NCBI GenBank assembly: GCA_036971715.1
Contig: JAVHJL010000009.1
Location: 744,001 to 808,000 of the forward strand
Length of the DNA: 64,000 bases
Direction: 5' to 3'
Origin: Arthrobotrys musiformis
Lineage: Eukaryota; Ascomycota; Orbiliomycetes; Orbiliales; Orbiliaceae
Shown here: piece after piece, positions 24,178 through 37,283 of the stretch
Position numbering within the stretch: the stretch's first letter is position 1
Layout of the letters: the number at the start of each line of letters is the position of its first letter
The notes under the pieces: generated by a model
Told to the model about the DNA's origin: nothing
Database searches by the model: none
What the model saw: the letters and a program-made list of their open reading frames with translations, nothing else
Made by a program: the position numbers and the translations under genes

Positions 24178-25659
24178 GTCAGCTTTGGACTGATACTACA
24201 CTTCTCATTTTTGGCGAGGCTTTTTCTTCTTTTTGTTTATAAACTTCACTTCTTTGAAGTCTTCCTTTTTTATACATATAAGCTTTTTTTTTTGTTTCAC
24301 TTTTCCCTTGGACTTGTTTCTTTTTTCCTTCTTTGCCCTTTTCCTTGGTTGCAGATTACTCTCACATCTTCTTCTTCTTAGTCTATGTTCTTGAGCGCGT
24401 GAGTTTTGGATTCCTTTTTTCACCTCTTTTTCCTTTTTTCCCTTAAAACTGGCATATTATACTCCCCCCCTTTTCTATTTTTCTGCAAAGTTGATATACT
24501 ACCCTTTCTTCCTCTTTTGTCCACTCTCCCCTTCTTCCTTGTCGCTTTCTACGTGTGGTTGGGGGTTCGTTTGCGCTCGTTATAGATGAGATACCTTCGT
24601 TTCGAAATCTTTATCATGGTATTTTTTTTTTGGATTAGTAGTTTTTATGATGGTAGGTTGGTGAGGATAGTGAATGGGATAAAATTGGAAATTTTAATGG
24701 ATATGGAATATTTTTTATACTTGTTCGGACTTGTGCAGATATTCGGTCTTTGATCGGAGACGTAAATATTAAATGTATACGCGCTGTTGGAGCTCGAGGT
24801 GGGGGGTTTGGTTATTGCGGAAGTGTATGCTTCAAAGCTTTGCCGCTGCTCGCGCGGGGATAGCTTCGAAAGCTTTGTTGTATAGATGTATAACAAGGTG
24901 TCTCTGCGGGGTAGGTGAGAGATGGTATGCCGGCGAGGGTGGGTTATATAATTTCCTTGTGGTCTTTGCGGCGGGTTGGTGTTGGTTATGTATATTATAT
25001 CACCGGGTTACGTGCGGCGGCTTGCGCTGCGCTGCGCTTGGGTAGATGCCACGGCTGTGTTTATAAATTAACCAAGATTTAAGACTCCGCGAGTGGGGGA
25101 TAGAGGTTGGATAGCTGTAGATGAGGGGGGTGTCGGGGCAGTTGGATATGGTATATATATACTTATGTAGCCGCAAGGACTTGCGCTGGTTGCGCTGTTT
25201 GCGCTTACTGAGATTCGACCGCTTTGGTGTATAAATTAACCGTATTTATGGCTCCGCAGTGGTATGGTTTAGATAGATAGAAGTTGGGGATAGAGCGGGG
25301 CGTATGGCATTTACATCCCCGGGCTTTCGTGCGTGCGGCGATATTGTGGCAACAGCTCACGACGTGCGCACTGGAGGCCCCGAGGCGGTTCACAATGGCC
25401 CCCCTTGGCTACAATGTCATGGATCTAACGTATAACGGGATAAATCATTTATTAAAAAAATGGAATTAATTCGATTACCATTAACTACTAAACTATCCAC
25501 CCAAACCATCTTTCAAAGGGAAATAAAAAAGCCAAAGATAACCTCCAAAAATGCCACATGCATGCGCTTTTCATGTCATCATGATCATAAAAACCTAGCC
25601 TCGAATCCAGGCGCATAAAAAGCCCGTATGCTATAAAGACAAATACCCCCCCAAAAAGT
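24178..25659. other. Convergent spacer between MAPKK and choline kinase genes
   Basis: Two 3' ends face each other here. The first 450 nt after the MAPKK stop are strongly T-rich. Further on the DNA is TA-rich with GCTTTGCGCTGCGCTT-like stretches near 25020-25040 and 25190-25205. No gene recognised. Confidence 0.5.
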
Positions 25660-28167
25660 CTAAACAGGTAACCACTTCAACCCCCCCTTCAAATCCTCAA
25701 CCCCGCTCCACTCCCTCACCTCCTCTTCACTCACAACCCCCAATCCGATCAAATCCCCCCAAACAACCATAGCCTTCTGCTCCGCATATTTAACATAATC
25801 AAACTCCTCCCCGTCGTCCTCGCTCTTCAAACTCCTCACCTCCTCATCTACATCATCTTCCTCGTCCACCGCTAATCCCGGGATCACGGCCTGAACGATA
25901 CCCCATAACGCCCAACAGGCGTTCACGGCGGGTCTCCAGTCTCTACTTTCTATCAGAAGGCGTTCTACTTCCTTTTCCATTGTTTCCAGTTCCTCTTTTG
26001 TGGGTAGGCGGGATTCGAGGGTAAAGATCATGCTTTGGCGTTTACGCATGTACTCCGGGTCGGTGGAGTCTTCGGTGGGGATGATGTAGGGTAATGGACG
26101 GTGTTGGATGTAGGAGCGGAGGATGTTACGTTGTTCTGTGTGGGTTGGGAAGTTGGATTGGTGGATTGTGTGGGCTGTTGGGGAGAGGAGGCAGTGGTAG
26201 TCTGACATCCATTCGCACTGGGGTTTGTTAGTATTTTCTTTTGGTTTGAGGGGGGCTTTTGGGGGGCTTACGAAGTGGTTTGCGAATTCGGCGCCGCGGG
26301 TGTTGGCGCCGGCGTATTCGAAGTCGATGACGATGAGGGATTGGCGGGGGGTGAGGTTTAGAGGGAGGAGGGCGGGGGATTTGGAGGCTGGAGTTGGGGG
26401 TTCGGTTTCTGACATGCGGGACATGATGTTGCCGTATTGCGTCTGTGGTTGTTAGTTCATGTTACTGATAAGGGGGCGAGGGGGGGATTACATCGTTATG
26501 GCAGAATACTAGCTGCCGTTTAATCTCCTTCATCCCACCGTACCGTTCCTCCAACCACGGTCGATAGCGCTCCTCGACTACCTCTCTAAGTTTCTCCCAG
26601 TTGGTAACTAGTAGCTTCTTCCCGGCCTTCATACGTTGCAGCTCCTTCATGACTCTCTCACCGCGGCCGACCCACTTCTCCCAATTCCGCCAGATCATGG
26701 GTCCCCCCGCGCGTTCGGAGTCGAGGAGGGGGATGTGATCGTGCAGATCGCGCATGCGCCGGCCGATGCGGCGGGATGTATCGGGGAGTCTGATGTCCTC
26801 GCGGGTGAGGGTCGTGGCATCGAAGAATTCTTCGAAGCGGCCGTTGTCGAAGGTTCCCAAAAGCGTGGGGCCGACTTTGTGCTTTGCGAGGCGGCGGAGG
26901 ATGTTGAGTTCTGTGTCGCGGTCGATGAGGTGGCCCACTTGCGGGCCGTAGATGCGGAGGAGGAGGGGTCTTTCTTGTTAATATATCTTGTGTATATAGA
27001 GGGGTGGGGGGGCTTACTTTGGCTTTCTGGGACGGCGGTCTTTGTCGACCGGGGTCATGTAGGGGGTGTCCACGGGCTTCGAGGCCTTCTCGTTGTCCAC
27101 GGTGGGCGGGGTGACTTTGTAGACCTGCTCCTCGTCAGTAGTTTATACAAAGACGAATGCGGCATATTCCCACGAGACTAAGATATAAATAGAATGTATG
27201 GAAGACGTACAGCATTAGTAAGAGCGCCGCTGATGCGACTGACAACCAGCTCCTCCCCGCGCTCCAGGTCGACTTTCCTCCAATTCTTAATCTTGAGGGT
27301 GTGCGTCAACCTCAGAATCTCGGCTCTGAATTCAACGCTGAGTTCTTTTGAATTATCCAGCTCGGCTTCGCAGCCGGGGACGCTCTGGAGGATTGTCTTT
27401 TCGTTGTCGGTGGTATAAAAATCCTCGAGACTGACGGCGTGGGAGAGGAGGGGTTTGTGGTGATTTTTGAGGGAGCGGGAGGAGCGGCGACGGAAGTGGG
27501 AGGGCCGTTCGAGGGCGGCGGAGTCGAGGATTGCTTCCAGCTTGCGGAGGGAGTCCAAGCCCGGGCCGAGGGGAGGAGGCGGGGAGGAATGGGAGTCCGC
27601 GGGGAGGGCGGTGGAGAAGTGCTCGAGCTGTTCTTCGTACCAGGCTTTGACCTGTTCGTAGAAGCTGTTGGCGGCGCCCTCGCGGGGGATGGTGGCGAGG
27701 GATTTGGAGGAGGATTTGGAGGATTTCATGATGGAGGTTGCGGTGGAGTCTTCGTGGGAGGGGCCGATGTCGAGGTCGGCGAGGGAGGAGCCGATGGCGG
27801 AGTCGGAGACGGGGATGTCGGGGGAGGATTCGGCGGTGTGGGTGGAGCGGTGGAACTTTGCCTGGAGGACGGTGGAGAGGGAGGCTCTGTGGGGACGGAT
27901 GCGGGGGGAAGCTCGCGGTGAGGCGGCGGGGGAGAATTCTATATCCTCACATCAGTATTTTATATATATATAACTATACCCTCACATACACTTATATACA
28001 CTTATATACAAGTATGGGTACAGGTATATGTAGTAGGTATATGTATGTGTGGGTACCGACGAATCGAGGAAAGGATGGGGTAATGGGATGCCGAAGCGGT
28101 GCTAGGGCGTGCATGCTGCAGAGGAGGGAGGATACGCACCGACTTTGTTTGGGACGAGAGACGTCAT
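25660..28167 (-). CDS. Choline/ethanolamine kinase, 6 exons
   Basis: Exons are 28167-28140, 27938-27211, 27124-27018, 26969-26492, 26442-26272 and 26217-25660. The closed frame is 689 residues. Introns are 201, 86, 48, 49 and 54 nt. The last has a TACTAAC branch point. The 28-nt first exon encodes MTSLVPNKV, and its single-base overhang completes the next codon exactly. The N-terminus is Ser/Arg-rich (SPRASPRIRPHRAS), likely phosphorylated. The kinase core shows the loop RISGALTNAVYKV, LLLRIYGPQV, the catalytic Brenner motif CHNDTQYGNI and the choline-kinase motif VIDFEYAGANTRGAEFANHF followed by CEW. The enzyme makes phosphocholine (or phosphoethanolamine) from the base and ATP, the first step of the Kennedy pathway. 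Sequence alone does not separate a Cki1-like from an Eki1-like enzyme. It is divergently oriented to the OSBP gene across 1.6 kb. Confidence 0.93.
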
Positions 28168-29793
28168 GGCGGGCCAATTGATTGTCACGGATCCAAAGCC
28201 AGGTCGAGGTCAGGGGTCTTCTTGGCTGTGGGTCTCTTTATGTAGCAGTCGCATGCACTCGATCTTATCTCTCTCTAATAAACAAGCCAACCAGGTGTAT
28301 TGTAATTTACACGATGTATGAATGTATGAATGAATGTATGTATGTATGATATGGGAGAGTAAGAAGAAGGGAAAGAAAGAAGGGGAGAGGAAGGGGAGAG
28401 AAAAGAGAAAGAGGTCAGACGACCAGTTTTTATAAGTGTCACCGAGGAGCACAGAGGCAGCCAGTGGAGAGAGTCCAAAGTGTCCCCACGATAGAGGAAT
28501 AAACGGGAAGCTAAGGCAGCCCTATCTTTCTCTCAAAATCCCCACGCCCTTTGAGTGCACTAGTCGTGAGACACAAGCCAAGCCCGAAGGGACTAGCAGG
28601 TTGGGGGCTTCCCTCTGCCCCGGACTGGATGTGCAATAGCGCATGGTTGACTAACAAAGAGGCTCTGACTGGAAGACCTGCCGAACTGGGGGGGATGGGA
28701 CAGAGTTTTCGGGGGGGCCACGAGCTGGAGTTCTGGAACGCCGTTGGACAGCGTCGAGCTTCGGGTCGACCTGCTTTCGCATCTGTTTGACACATGAATT
28801 CTGTGTCTCTGTTTAATGTTGGGATTGTCCGCGCACGTACATTCCTTTTATCGAGAATTGCGGCGCATGCGAGCAGCAGCAGCCTGCGCGTGGGGAGCAT
28901 CGCCGGATAGACCCATACTTGTGCAGTATGTAGGTAATACGGGGTGTGCGAGAGGCAGGTCCCTAGCAGCTGTCAGTCCACTCTTTTTTTTTATAGAGGA
29001 AAGGGGCCTACGGGAACTTATGCTCCGAATATTAACAGAATCTCGGGCCGAGTGGGCGTCGCCGTTGCCGTTGTTAGCTCATAATTATAATTATAATTAT
29101 TAGAAGGCTGCTGTGTGCATTGTCTGTTATAAGTCGTCGTAATTTGGGGGGCTTTGCTCAGTATCTGGTCTCGAGACTAGCTCAGTACTAACTACACCAC
29201 CCAGCTATGACATATACAATATAAGTGAGGGTAGAGGCAATGCGGCAGTTCCTGCACTACTTCAAGCTTTCCGACGGGTATCCACAGTATAATATGGTAT
29301 AATATGTAGGGGAACCGGGTTCGCGGCCTTCCGGTGTAATTGTATAGAATATAAGATACAGCGGGCATAGATAACTCCGACACTGCCAGCTAGCTACACA
29401 GCCCGCTCCAATGGCCCCAGACACTGCGCTAGCCCTCCCTTTTATACACTTCGTAGATGCGTGTGTATACAGTCAGTTATAGTATAAATAGGCCCATTGG
29501 GCCGTGTATGGACATGGGAGAGACTCTCGGCACGGGCTGCTTAGTCAGGCTAAAAAGCGAGGTTATATCGACTAGCGTCCATTGGAATATAAACCAAAGC
29601 TAACAGCTGTCCAGATTTATCTCAAGAAGCCCCTCATTCTCGTTATCAGATCGTATCTTTGCTATTTACTAGCTTGTGTCCGGGGCTGGTTTTGGCTGGG
29701 GCTGACGTGTATTCCCCCTTACTTCCCATATCACCACATTTCCAGCTTCAATACTTCAGACCGAATACAGGACAGATACATATAAAGGATATC
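28168..29793. promoter_or_regulatory. Divergent promoter region between choline kinase and OSBP genes
   Basis: A 1.6 kb region lies between two start codons facing away from each other. It holds an ATGT/ATGA tetranucleotide run at about 28316-28350, an ATAATT run at 29080-29100, and the near-palindrome CTGGTCTCGAGACTAG at 29165-29180. Several small frames here lack any domain. No RNA gene seen. Confidence 0.5.
28316..28350. repeat. ATGT/ATGA tetranucleotide repeat
   Basis: Imperfect tandem ATGT and ATGA units, about 150-185 nt upstream of the choline kinase start codon. A length change here would sit in the promoter or leader. Confidence 0.7.
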
Positions 29794-32700
29794 ATGGCAG
29801 AGGAGGCCCCCGGGCGGCCCAGCTTCAGCTCGAGTCACGGCTCTGTCTCGTCGTCGTCGTAGGTTCCCATACCCCCTATCTACCCATATATACATATACA
29901 TATATATATTATATATAAGTATAGATATATATATATATTGTATACCCCCCTCCCCCCTCTATACTCTCTACTATCTATATAAGGTAGCTAGTCTCGAGGG
30001 CAGCTTTATAGAAATAGTCCGCTGACCTGGTCTGCTGGCAGGCACAAACGCTCGAAATCGGCCATCGCGCTGTCCCGGCTGTCCGTTGGCTACCACAAGT
30101 CCAAGAGCTCCGACCGCCTGTCCCACTCTCCAACCTCAACCTCCTCCAGGCCCCCCTTTGGAGCATCGCCAACTGCCTCCACCCACCCCTCTGCGGCTTC
30201 ACTGCTCTCGCCCACCGCGGCCACCACCATCATGGGCAAGTCCGAGAGCATACGCTCCTCAGCTTCGTCGACTGCCCACAAGAGGGCCCAGTCCTACGCT
30301 CATTCGTCCCACTCCACCCCCTCCCTCACCCCGGCCTCCCTCGATTCTACTCTAGCTGCCTCGAGGACCCTCAGCGTCTCCAGCCCGCCCCCCAAACCCC
30401 CCACCTCCCTCGAAGAGTCCGTCAGGACCTTCCGTCTCTTCGAAGCCCTCCGCAATGGCGACACATCCGCCATCTCCAAGGCCATCAGGGACGCCGCCGA
30501 CCCTTCTTCCACCATCGAAATGGCCTCCATCCTCCTCCTCGCCGTCCAATGCGCCGAGGTCCAGGTCGTCGAGTTCGTCCTCTCCTCCACCTCCCGTGAT
30601 CCCTCAGAAACCTCGAAACCCTACCTCGACATCAACTACCGCGACCCGAACACCGGGAACACCGCCCTCCACTTCGCCGCCCACCTCGGCCGCCAGCCCA
30701 TCGTCTCCCTCCTCCTCTCCGAACCCACCATCAACGACGTCATCCCCAACTCGCAAGGCTCCCAGGCCATAGACCTCTCCCGCACCCCTGAGATAGCCCA
30801 GGAGCTCCAGGTCTCCAGGGACGTCTACCTCGACGGCCGTCTCATCGACCTCCACAAGCTCGTCATCACCCACGCCTACCCGGACCTCGAAGCCTTCCTC
30901 GAAGTGCCCCGCACCAGAGCCCTCCTCGACCTCAACGCCCACGACGGTGGCATCCCCGGCAGCACCCTCCTCCACGAAGCCGCCAAAAACAAGGATATCA
31001 GGCTCATCCAAATCCTCCTCCTCCACGGCGCCGACCCCTTCCGTCGTGACAAGAAGGGAAAACTCCCCCAGGACGTCACCAAAGACGAAAAAACCAGGGC
31101 TGTTTTAAAACGCTCCCCGGCTGCTATCGCCGCCAAAAACAGCATCCAAGAAAAGGCCGTCCTCGGGTCCGGTGCTGGCATCCCCGGCGCTGAAGAAACC
31201 TCCCGCGATGGAACCCACCGCGAGGGCAGGGAGATGAAGGGCCATCTCAAGAAGTGGACCAACTACACCGGAGGCTACAAGCTACGCTGGTTCGTCCTCG
31301 AAAACGGCGTCCTCAGCTACTACAAGCACCAAGGTACTCTCCCTATATATATATATATATATATAAACAATTTATCTATATACCTTTATAAGATATTGGA
31401 AAAGGCTAACTTGACAAGACGACATGGAGAGCGCCTGCCGCGGCGCCATCAACATGAAGATCGCAAAGCTCTACATGGACCCCCAGGACAAACTGCGCTT
31501 CGAAATCCACGGCAAATCCTCCGTCAAATACCACCTCAAAGCCGACCACCAAGTCGAAGCCAAACGCTGGTACTGGGCCCTCAACAACGCCATCCAATGG
31601 GCCAAGGACGAAGCCCGCATGGAAGCCCAAAAGGTCGACCGCGCAAAAGTCAGACTCACCACCGCCAGCAGCACCGCCAGCACCGACCAGCTCTCCATCA
31701 ACGATTCCGCCACCGACATCCCCGGCACCCCGGGCATCCCGGGCACTCCCAGCTTCTCCGGCGAACGCCGCCAAAGCAAGGCCTACGCACCATCCGCCCG
31801 CTCCCGACTCACCGTCAGCGGCGAGCTCTCCTGGGAAGACGTCTCCGAATCGAAACTGGAATCCGCAGAAAACGGACAACCCCGCCGGATCCTCAGCTCC
31901 GAAGACGACGATGACGATGACATGGACGACGACGACGACGACGAGTACGATGACGCCGTGGAAGGGAACGGAAAGATGGCCGATCCGGTCTACAACGAAA
32001 CCTACCAGATGATGGCGCACTCCACCAAAATGCAACTCGACATGCTCGCCGGAGCTTGCGCCGCCATAACCCTCGAAACGTCTCGAAACCCCGCGACCCC
32101 TATCAGCGACCCTGGAGTTCTTGCGGCGTTGACGAGCTACGAAGGTGCGGTCAACAATCTCAGAAGTCTAGCTGGCGATCTATTCAAATTGAGCAGAGAG
32201 CGCGAGGCCTACTGGAAAGCGAGGCTGGACAAGGAAGTCCACTTGAGGAAGCTGTGGGAGGAGAACATGACACGTCTGGCGGTGGAGCAAGAAGAATTGG
32301 AGGGCAAGATGAACGAGGTGCAACTGAAACAAAAGAGGACAAAGAGGGCTTTGCGGGAAGTGTTGAGGGAAGGAGCCGTTGCGTCGCCTAGCGGGGCAGT
32401 GGAGGAACTACAGGAGGCTCTGGAGGACCTGGCCGTTATCAAGGAAGAAGCGGGCGAGCCTTCGACGGCCCCCCAGACGGCACCTACCTCTGTCGTTGAG
32501 AGCGCGCCGGTTTCGGTCTCACTGGCGAGGAAGAAGACGATCAAGGTCGCCAAGATGGAGTTGAGTGATTCCGACGACGCGGATGCCTCTGACGAAGAGT
32601 TCTTCGACGCTGTAGACGCCGGCGAGATTGATGTGCAGAAAGAAATGCCGGCGCCAGCTGTCACTGTGGAGATCCCAGTCACGGCAGACCGAGCCGATAT

Positions 32701-34083
32701 CGAGGAAATCGTAGAGGAGGCGGTCAGGAAGAGCGTCGAGTACCAGGACGAGAGCGACAAGCGACTGGTCGCGATCAAGAGGAGTTTCAGGGGATACGAG
32801 GACCCACCTCGGTTCAAGTTCGACAAGAGCGCCGACGACAGACCAAAAATCTCGCTTTGGGTAAGTTTTTCACGAAATGATTATGTCTACAGCACGCAAT
32901 ATCTAATTATATATAACAGGGAATCTTGAAATCCATGATTGGCAAGGATATGACCAAGATGACACTACCCGTCTCCTTCAACGAGTGTACCTCTCTACTC
33001 CAGCGTGTAGCCGAGGACATGGAATACACCGACCTCCTGGACATGGCCGCCGAACGCGCCGACTCCCTCGAACGTCTCGTCTACGTTGCCGCCTTCGCAG
33101 CAAGCGAGTACTCCTCCACCATCAACCGCATCGCCAAACCCTTCAACCCGCTGTTAGGAGAAACATACGAATACTGCCGCCCGGACAAGAGCTTCCGATT
33201 CTTCGTCGAACAGGTCAGCCACCACCCGCCCGTCGGTGCCGCCTGGGCCGAAGCCCCGCGATGGTCGTACTACGGCGAATCCTCCGTCCGCGCAAAATTC
33301 TACGGCAAAAGTTTCGATATCAACCCGCTCGGTACATGGTTCTTGAAACTCCACCCGGTTACTGGAGGGGAGGAGCTGTATACTTGGAAAAAAGTGAATA
33401 CGGCTGTGGTGGGTATTATCACCGGGTCACCGACGGTGGACAACTACGGACCCATGGAGATCAAGAATTGGACAACGGGGGAGCAATGCGTGCTCGACTT
33501 CAAAGCTAGAGGGTGGAGGGGTGCGGGAGCGTACGAAGTTAAGGGTAGAGTGGTGGATAAAGACGGAATGCAAAAATGGAGTATGGGCGGCCGATGGAAC
33601 GATAAGTTGTACGCGAGGATGAGTCCTGGGTATGATGCGCAGTTATCACCGCAAGGCGGGGGGGAGTCCGGGGGGATCAGCAAGAGCTTTTCGAGCACGC
33701 AGGCGTTCTTGGTGTGGGAGACGCACGAACGACCGCCGGCACCGTTTAATCTTACGCCGTTTGCTATAAGTTTGAATTACCTACCCGACGGGTTAAAACC
33801 GCATTTGTGTCCTACGGACACGAGGTTGAGACCGGATCAACGGGCTATGGAGGACGGGGAGTATGACTTCGCGGCGGAGGAGAAGAATAGGCTTGAGGAG
33901 AAGCAGAGGGCTAAGAGACGGGAGAGGGAGGCTAGCGGGGAGGCGTACAAGCCAAGGTGGTTTACGAAGGAGAAGGACGAGACGACTGGGGAGGAGTATT
34001 GGAAGAATAATGGGGAGTATTGGGAGATGAGGGATTCTGTGGGGACTGGAGGTAGTTGGGACGGGGTGCCGGATATTTTTTAG
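29794..34083 (+). CDS. Oxysterol-binding protein, Osh1/Osh2 type (ankyrin + PH + FFAT + ORD), 4 exons
   Basis: Exons are 29794-29858, 30042-31333, 31419-32860 and 32920-34083, giving 1320 residues. Introns are 183, 85 and 59 nt. The first two are packed with TA repeats. After a Ser-rich N-terminus, ankyrin repeats appear near 216-260 (GNTALHFAAHLGR) and 322-365 (GSTLLHEAAKNKD). A PH domain follows at about 418-515 (GHLKKWTNYTGGYKLRWFVL ... KRWYWALNNAIQWA). It is interrupted by intron 2 between KHQ and DDMESACRG. A poly-Asp stretch lies near 613, and a helical region around 680-760 may be coiled coil. DEEFFDAVDAGE near 845 is a good FFAT motif for binding VAP proteins of the ER. The lipid-binding ORD runs from about 933 to the end, with the family signature EQVSHHPP near 1030. 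Expected role: sterol/phosphoinositide exchange at membrane contact sites. Confidence 0.95.
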
Positions 34084-35191
34084 TTTTTTCTGACCTCCCT
34101 CTTTTTTATATATTTTCTTATTTTTAGTCGGTTAACGGGAATCGGGAAGCGAAGGGAGGGTCGTATCGAGATTTAAGGTTTTCGATATTCTTTTTCCATT
34201 TTGTAGCCCGTTTCTTTACGCGAATTATGTAGCTAGCTGGCCTCGAGGCTCCTTTGGTTTTGGTGTATATTTTGTGGTATACTAGCATGTATTACCTAGT
34301 GTTTTTTTTGAAGCGGTAGCTATACTTTTTTCCGTGTGGGGAAGCTACGATTTTGGATTATTTTTTTTTCTTTCTAAAAAGATTTTTGGAAGTTTTTATT
34401 TGAAGGATATTCTCTTTTAATGTTAATACTCTTTGTATAAGATATATACATACGAATGAAGCAGGCTTGGTCCGAGCCGAGGCCGATCGTGCTGTACATG
34501 TACGAGAATCCTCACCTTCCCCGCCCGGGTGGGTCGTATATATTTGAACTGGGTGGCGAAAATAGAGTTTTCGATCGATGGTGTTTTGTGAAACGAATTT
34601 GGGAAGCCACGATTGCAGGTGCAAAGCCCGGAGCTCTTATGGGTAGCCAATGTTAGTTGAGCCCCGGACCTGCATAGTCTGCACACGTAGATTTTGGACT
34701 GCAGGAACGAGGCTAATCCAGCTGATACCAAAGCTGCTGAAGCTGGGTCTGGGCTGTGGAGCCGCATTCCCGAATGCGGGAAAGGCGAAATGCAGGTTCC
34801 ACAAGCCAGCACGTTTTGGGACGTGCCGAATCCACAATACCACGTTCGACCAACACAATCTGTGGATACCCCTCCCGTGATCCGGTGTTCGTTACTCCAG
34901 GATGGGTGTTTAGCGTCAATGGCGACTTTTTATTTGTTCCCCCTTTGGGAGTTAGTAGGTAGGGGGTGCGGAAGGCGGGATAGGTATTCCATGCCTGCCG
35001 TACAAGGTTTACGAGACGAGGAGGTGGGTTTTTTGGGTTCTTAATACCTTATTTTATAATCCAGACCTGGAAGGATAGTATCGAGGACGGGATTTGCGAT
35101 TTTATGGTAGAAGAGGTCTATATAAACCACCCCCAGTCCCCTCTACTCCTCCTCCAGCAGGTTATCCCGCCAGAGTGGTAGTGACGAAAAG
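34084..35191. other. Spacer between OSBP and carboxylesterase genes
   Basis: About 1.1 kb. The first 300 nt are T-rich 3' flank of the OSBP gene and include CTGGCCTCGAG at 34237-34247. The rest contains small domainless frames and the promoter of the esterase. Confidence 0.5.
35117..35126 (+). promoter_or_regulatory. Candidate TATA box of the carboxylesterase gene
   Basis: TCTATATAAA lies about 70 nt upstream of the ATG at 35192 and is followed by a pyrimidine-rich stretch (CCCCTCTACTCCTCCTCC). The spacing fits a TATA element with a short leader. Transcription start was not determined. Confidence 0.45.
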
Positions 35192-37027
35192 ATGAAGTCC
35201 CTCCTCCTCTTCTTCCTCGCCGCCAGCGCCGCCGCTACCCCAACAGGCGGCTCCTCAGGTCCCTCCGAACCAAAAGCCTACATCCGCAACGGCACCGTCT
35301 TCGGCCGTCACAGTCCCGAATGGGGACAGGATTTCTTCTTAGGGATTCCTTACTCCCTCCCCCCCACCGGGGATAGAAGATTCAGACCGCCGCAGCATAT
35401 CAACTACAAACGTAACTTCCAGGCGAAACAAACGGGGAGTTGGTGTTATGGATACCGCGTACGTATTTTCCCCCTCTATTTCATAACTATCCCGCTAATA
35501 GATATTAATGTACAGGGCGATCAATGGGAGTACCCCCAATCCGAGGACTGTCTGACCCTAAACATCGTCCGTCCCTCGAACGTAAACTATAATAACAAAA
35601 AACTCCCCGTGGCGGTGTTCATCCACGGCGGCGGCTGGCTCATCGGCTCCGGCGCCGATCAAAGATACAACATGACCTTCCTCGTCGACCAATCTGTAAA
35701 GGAAGGCACCCCCATGATCGGTATCACCATAAACTACCGTCTAGGCGGCCTGGGCTTGCTCGCCAGCCGTCAAGTCGCAGGTACCCAGAATCTCAACCTA
35801 GCGTTGAAGGACCAAAGACTCGCCCTCCACTGGATTCAAGAAAACATCAAAGCCTTCGGCGGGAACCCCAAAAAGGTCACACTATTCGGAGCCTCGGCGG
35901 GTGCGCTATCGATCGGACTCCACCAACTGGCATACAACGGCCGCGATGACGGGTTATTCAGCCAGGTCATGCTACTCTCCGGCGCACCGACCTTCTTCTT
36001 CACCCCTCCCTTCCCGGAGACGGGACAGGCGAAGTACGACTACATCATAACCCAAACCGGCTGTCTGGACGCAACCGACAGCCTCAACTGTCTCCGTCAT
36101 GTACCGATCGAAACCCTAAACGCGGCTATAAACTCCACGCAGGGGCAATTCACCACCCCCACCGTCGACGGAGACTTCATCTCCGGACTCCCCTCCGAAT
36201 CCCTCAAACGCGGACGATTCGTAAAAGTCCCCGCCGTGGTTGCGGGTACTACAGATGAAGGCGCGGGATACGCCCGCATGCCCGTGAAATACGATACAGA
36301 AGCCCAACTCCGCACCTGGCTCGGTAACCCCCCCCCTTTCTCCCCGCAAATTATACCATACTAACTTAACCCCCCCGCAGAAACCACAACCCTCTTCAAA
36401 CCCCACATGCTAGACACCCTCCTAACCCACTACTCAATCTCAACCTCAATCCCCGCACCATCAACCTTCTCCCCCGCCTATCCAAACGACCAAGGCACCC
36501 TCTCCCACGGCCTGCAATACCACCGCATGGCCGCCCTCCTCGGCGACCTCTGGTTCATCGCCGGAAAAAGAAACTACGCAGAAACCCTCGCCCGTAACAA
36601 CATCCCAATCTGGTCCGTCCGCTCGAACGTCCTCCCGAATAATTACGCGGACTGGTCGGGAGCAGTACACACAACCGACGTCCCCTTCATCTTCTATAAC
36701 CCCTACTCACCCGGCTACGACATCGGCGGCACGGGCGTGCGCGTGGTTCCAGACCTCCTCGGCGGTCCACGTTCAACTCAATTCCTAAAACTTGCCGATT
36801 TCGCAAGCAGGAGCTTCGTCCGCTTCATCGCCCGCGGAGACCCCGCCGCCGGTCGTAAATCCACCGATGTAAACTGGGTGAAGTACACCCACGGCGGTGC
36901 GAATAAAGCAAACCAAATCGTCTGGGATGTAAACGACACCGATATAGCCGTCCATGTCGAACAGGACGATTTTAGAAAAGATGGTATTCGATGGATTATT
37001 GATCATTACCTGCAGGGTAGCTTTTAA
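35192..37027 (+). CDS. Secreted type-B carboxylesterase/lipase family protein, 3 exons
   Basis: Exons are 35192-35458, 35516-36323 and 36381-37027, giving 573 residues. Both introns are 57 nt. The second has an ACTAAC branch point. A signal peptide (MKSLLLFFLAASAAA) begins the protein. Family signatures are FLGIPYSLPPTGDRRF, the CE-B pattern SEDCLTLNIVRP and the oxyanion loop FIHGGGW. The catalytic triad can be placed: Ser216 in the elbow GASAGA (the usual GESAG has Ala in place of Glu), Glu337 in GTTDEGAGY and His455 in AVHTTDVPF. This spacing is close to that of cholinesterase-fold enzymes. Several NxS/T sites suggest glycosylation. It should hydrolyse carboxylic esters outside the cell. 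Whether it acts as lipase, sterol esterase or feruloyl-type esterase cannot be told. Confidence 0.92.
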
Positions 37028-37261
37028 TCTTACATTAGTATTGGGTGTAATAAATTACATACATGTATAATTTAAATATATAATCAAATAACCTTCCGCA
37101 CCGAGCATGATCCACATTCCGAATCAATTGCTCTAAGAAAACACATATCCATGAGTAGCCATAATATATCATAAGGGGTATTCCTAAGAACGGTTGTGGC
37201 TCCACACAAACCGCACCATGTAAGCAAAGGTAGTAGCTACGGTATCAGAGTGTGATGTAAA

Positions 37262-37283
37262 GTGACGTCTGGGAACGAGACCA
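37262..37283. repeat. 22-bp dispersed direct repeat, copy 1
   Basis: This segment, from GTGACGTCTGGG to GAGACCA, is identical to 57096-57117 in the same orientation. Similarity stops at both ends. It begins shortly after TGTGATGTAAA, so it could be the edge of a decayed mobile element, but no matching end was found. Confidence 0.75.

Noticed and set aside
27439..27973. Long Gly/Val/Arg-rich plus-strand frames
   Set aside because: They are antisense shadows of the choline kinase exon 2, created by its GC-rich Ser/Pro codons.
30604..31026. Glu/Val/Gly-rich minus-strand frame inside the OSBP gene
   Set aside because: Antisense shadow of the ankyrin-coding exon.
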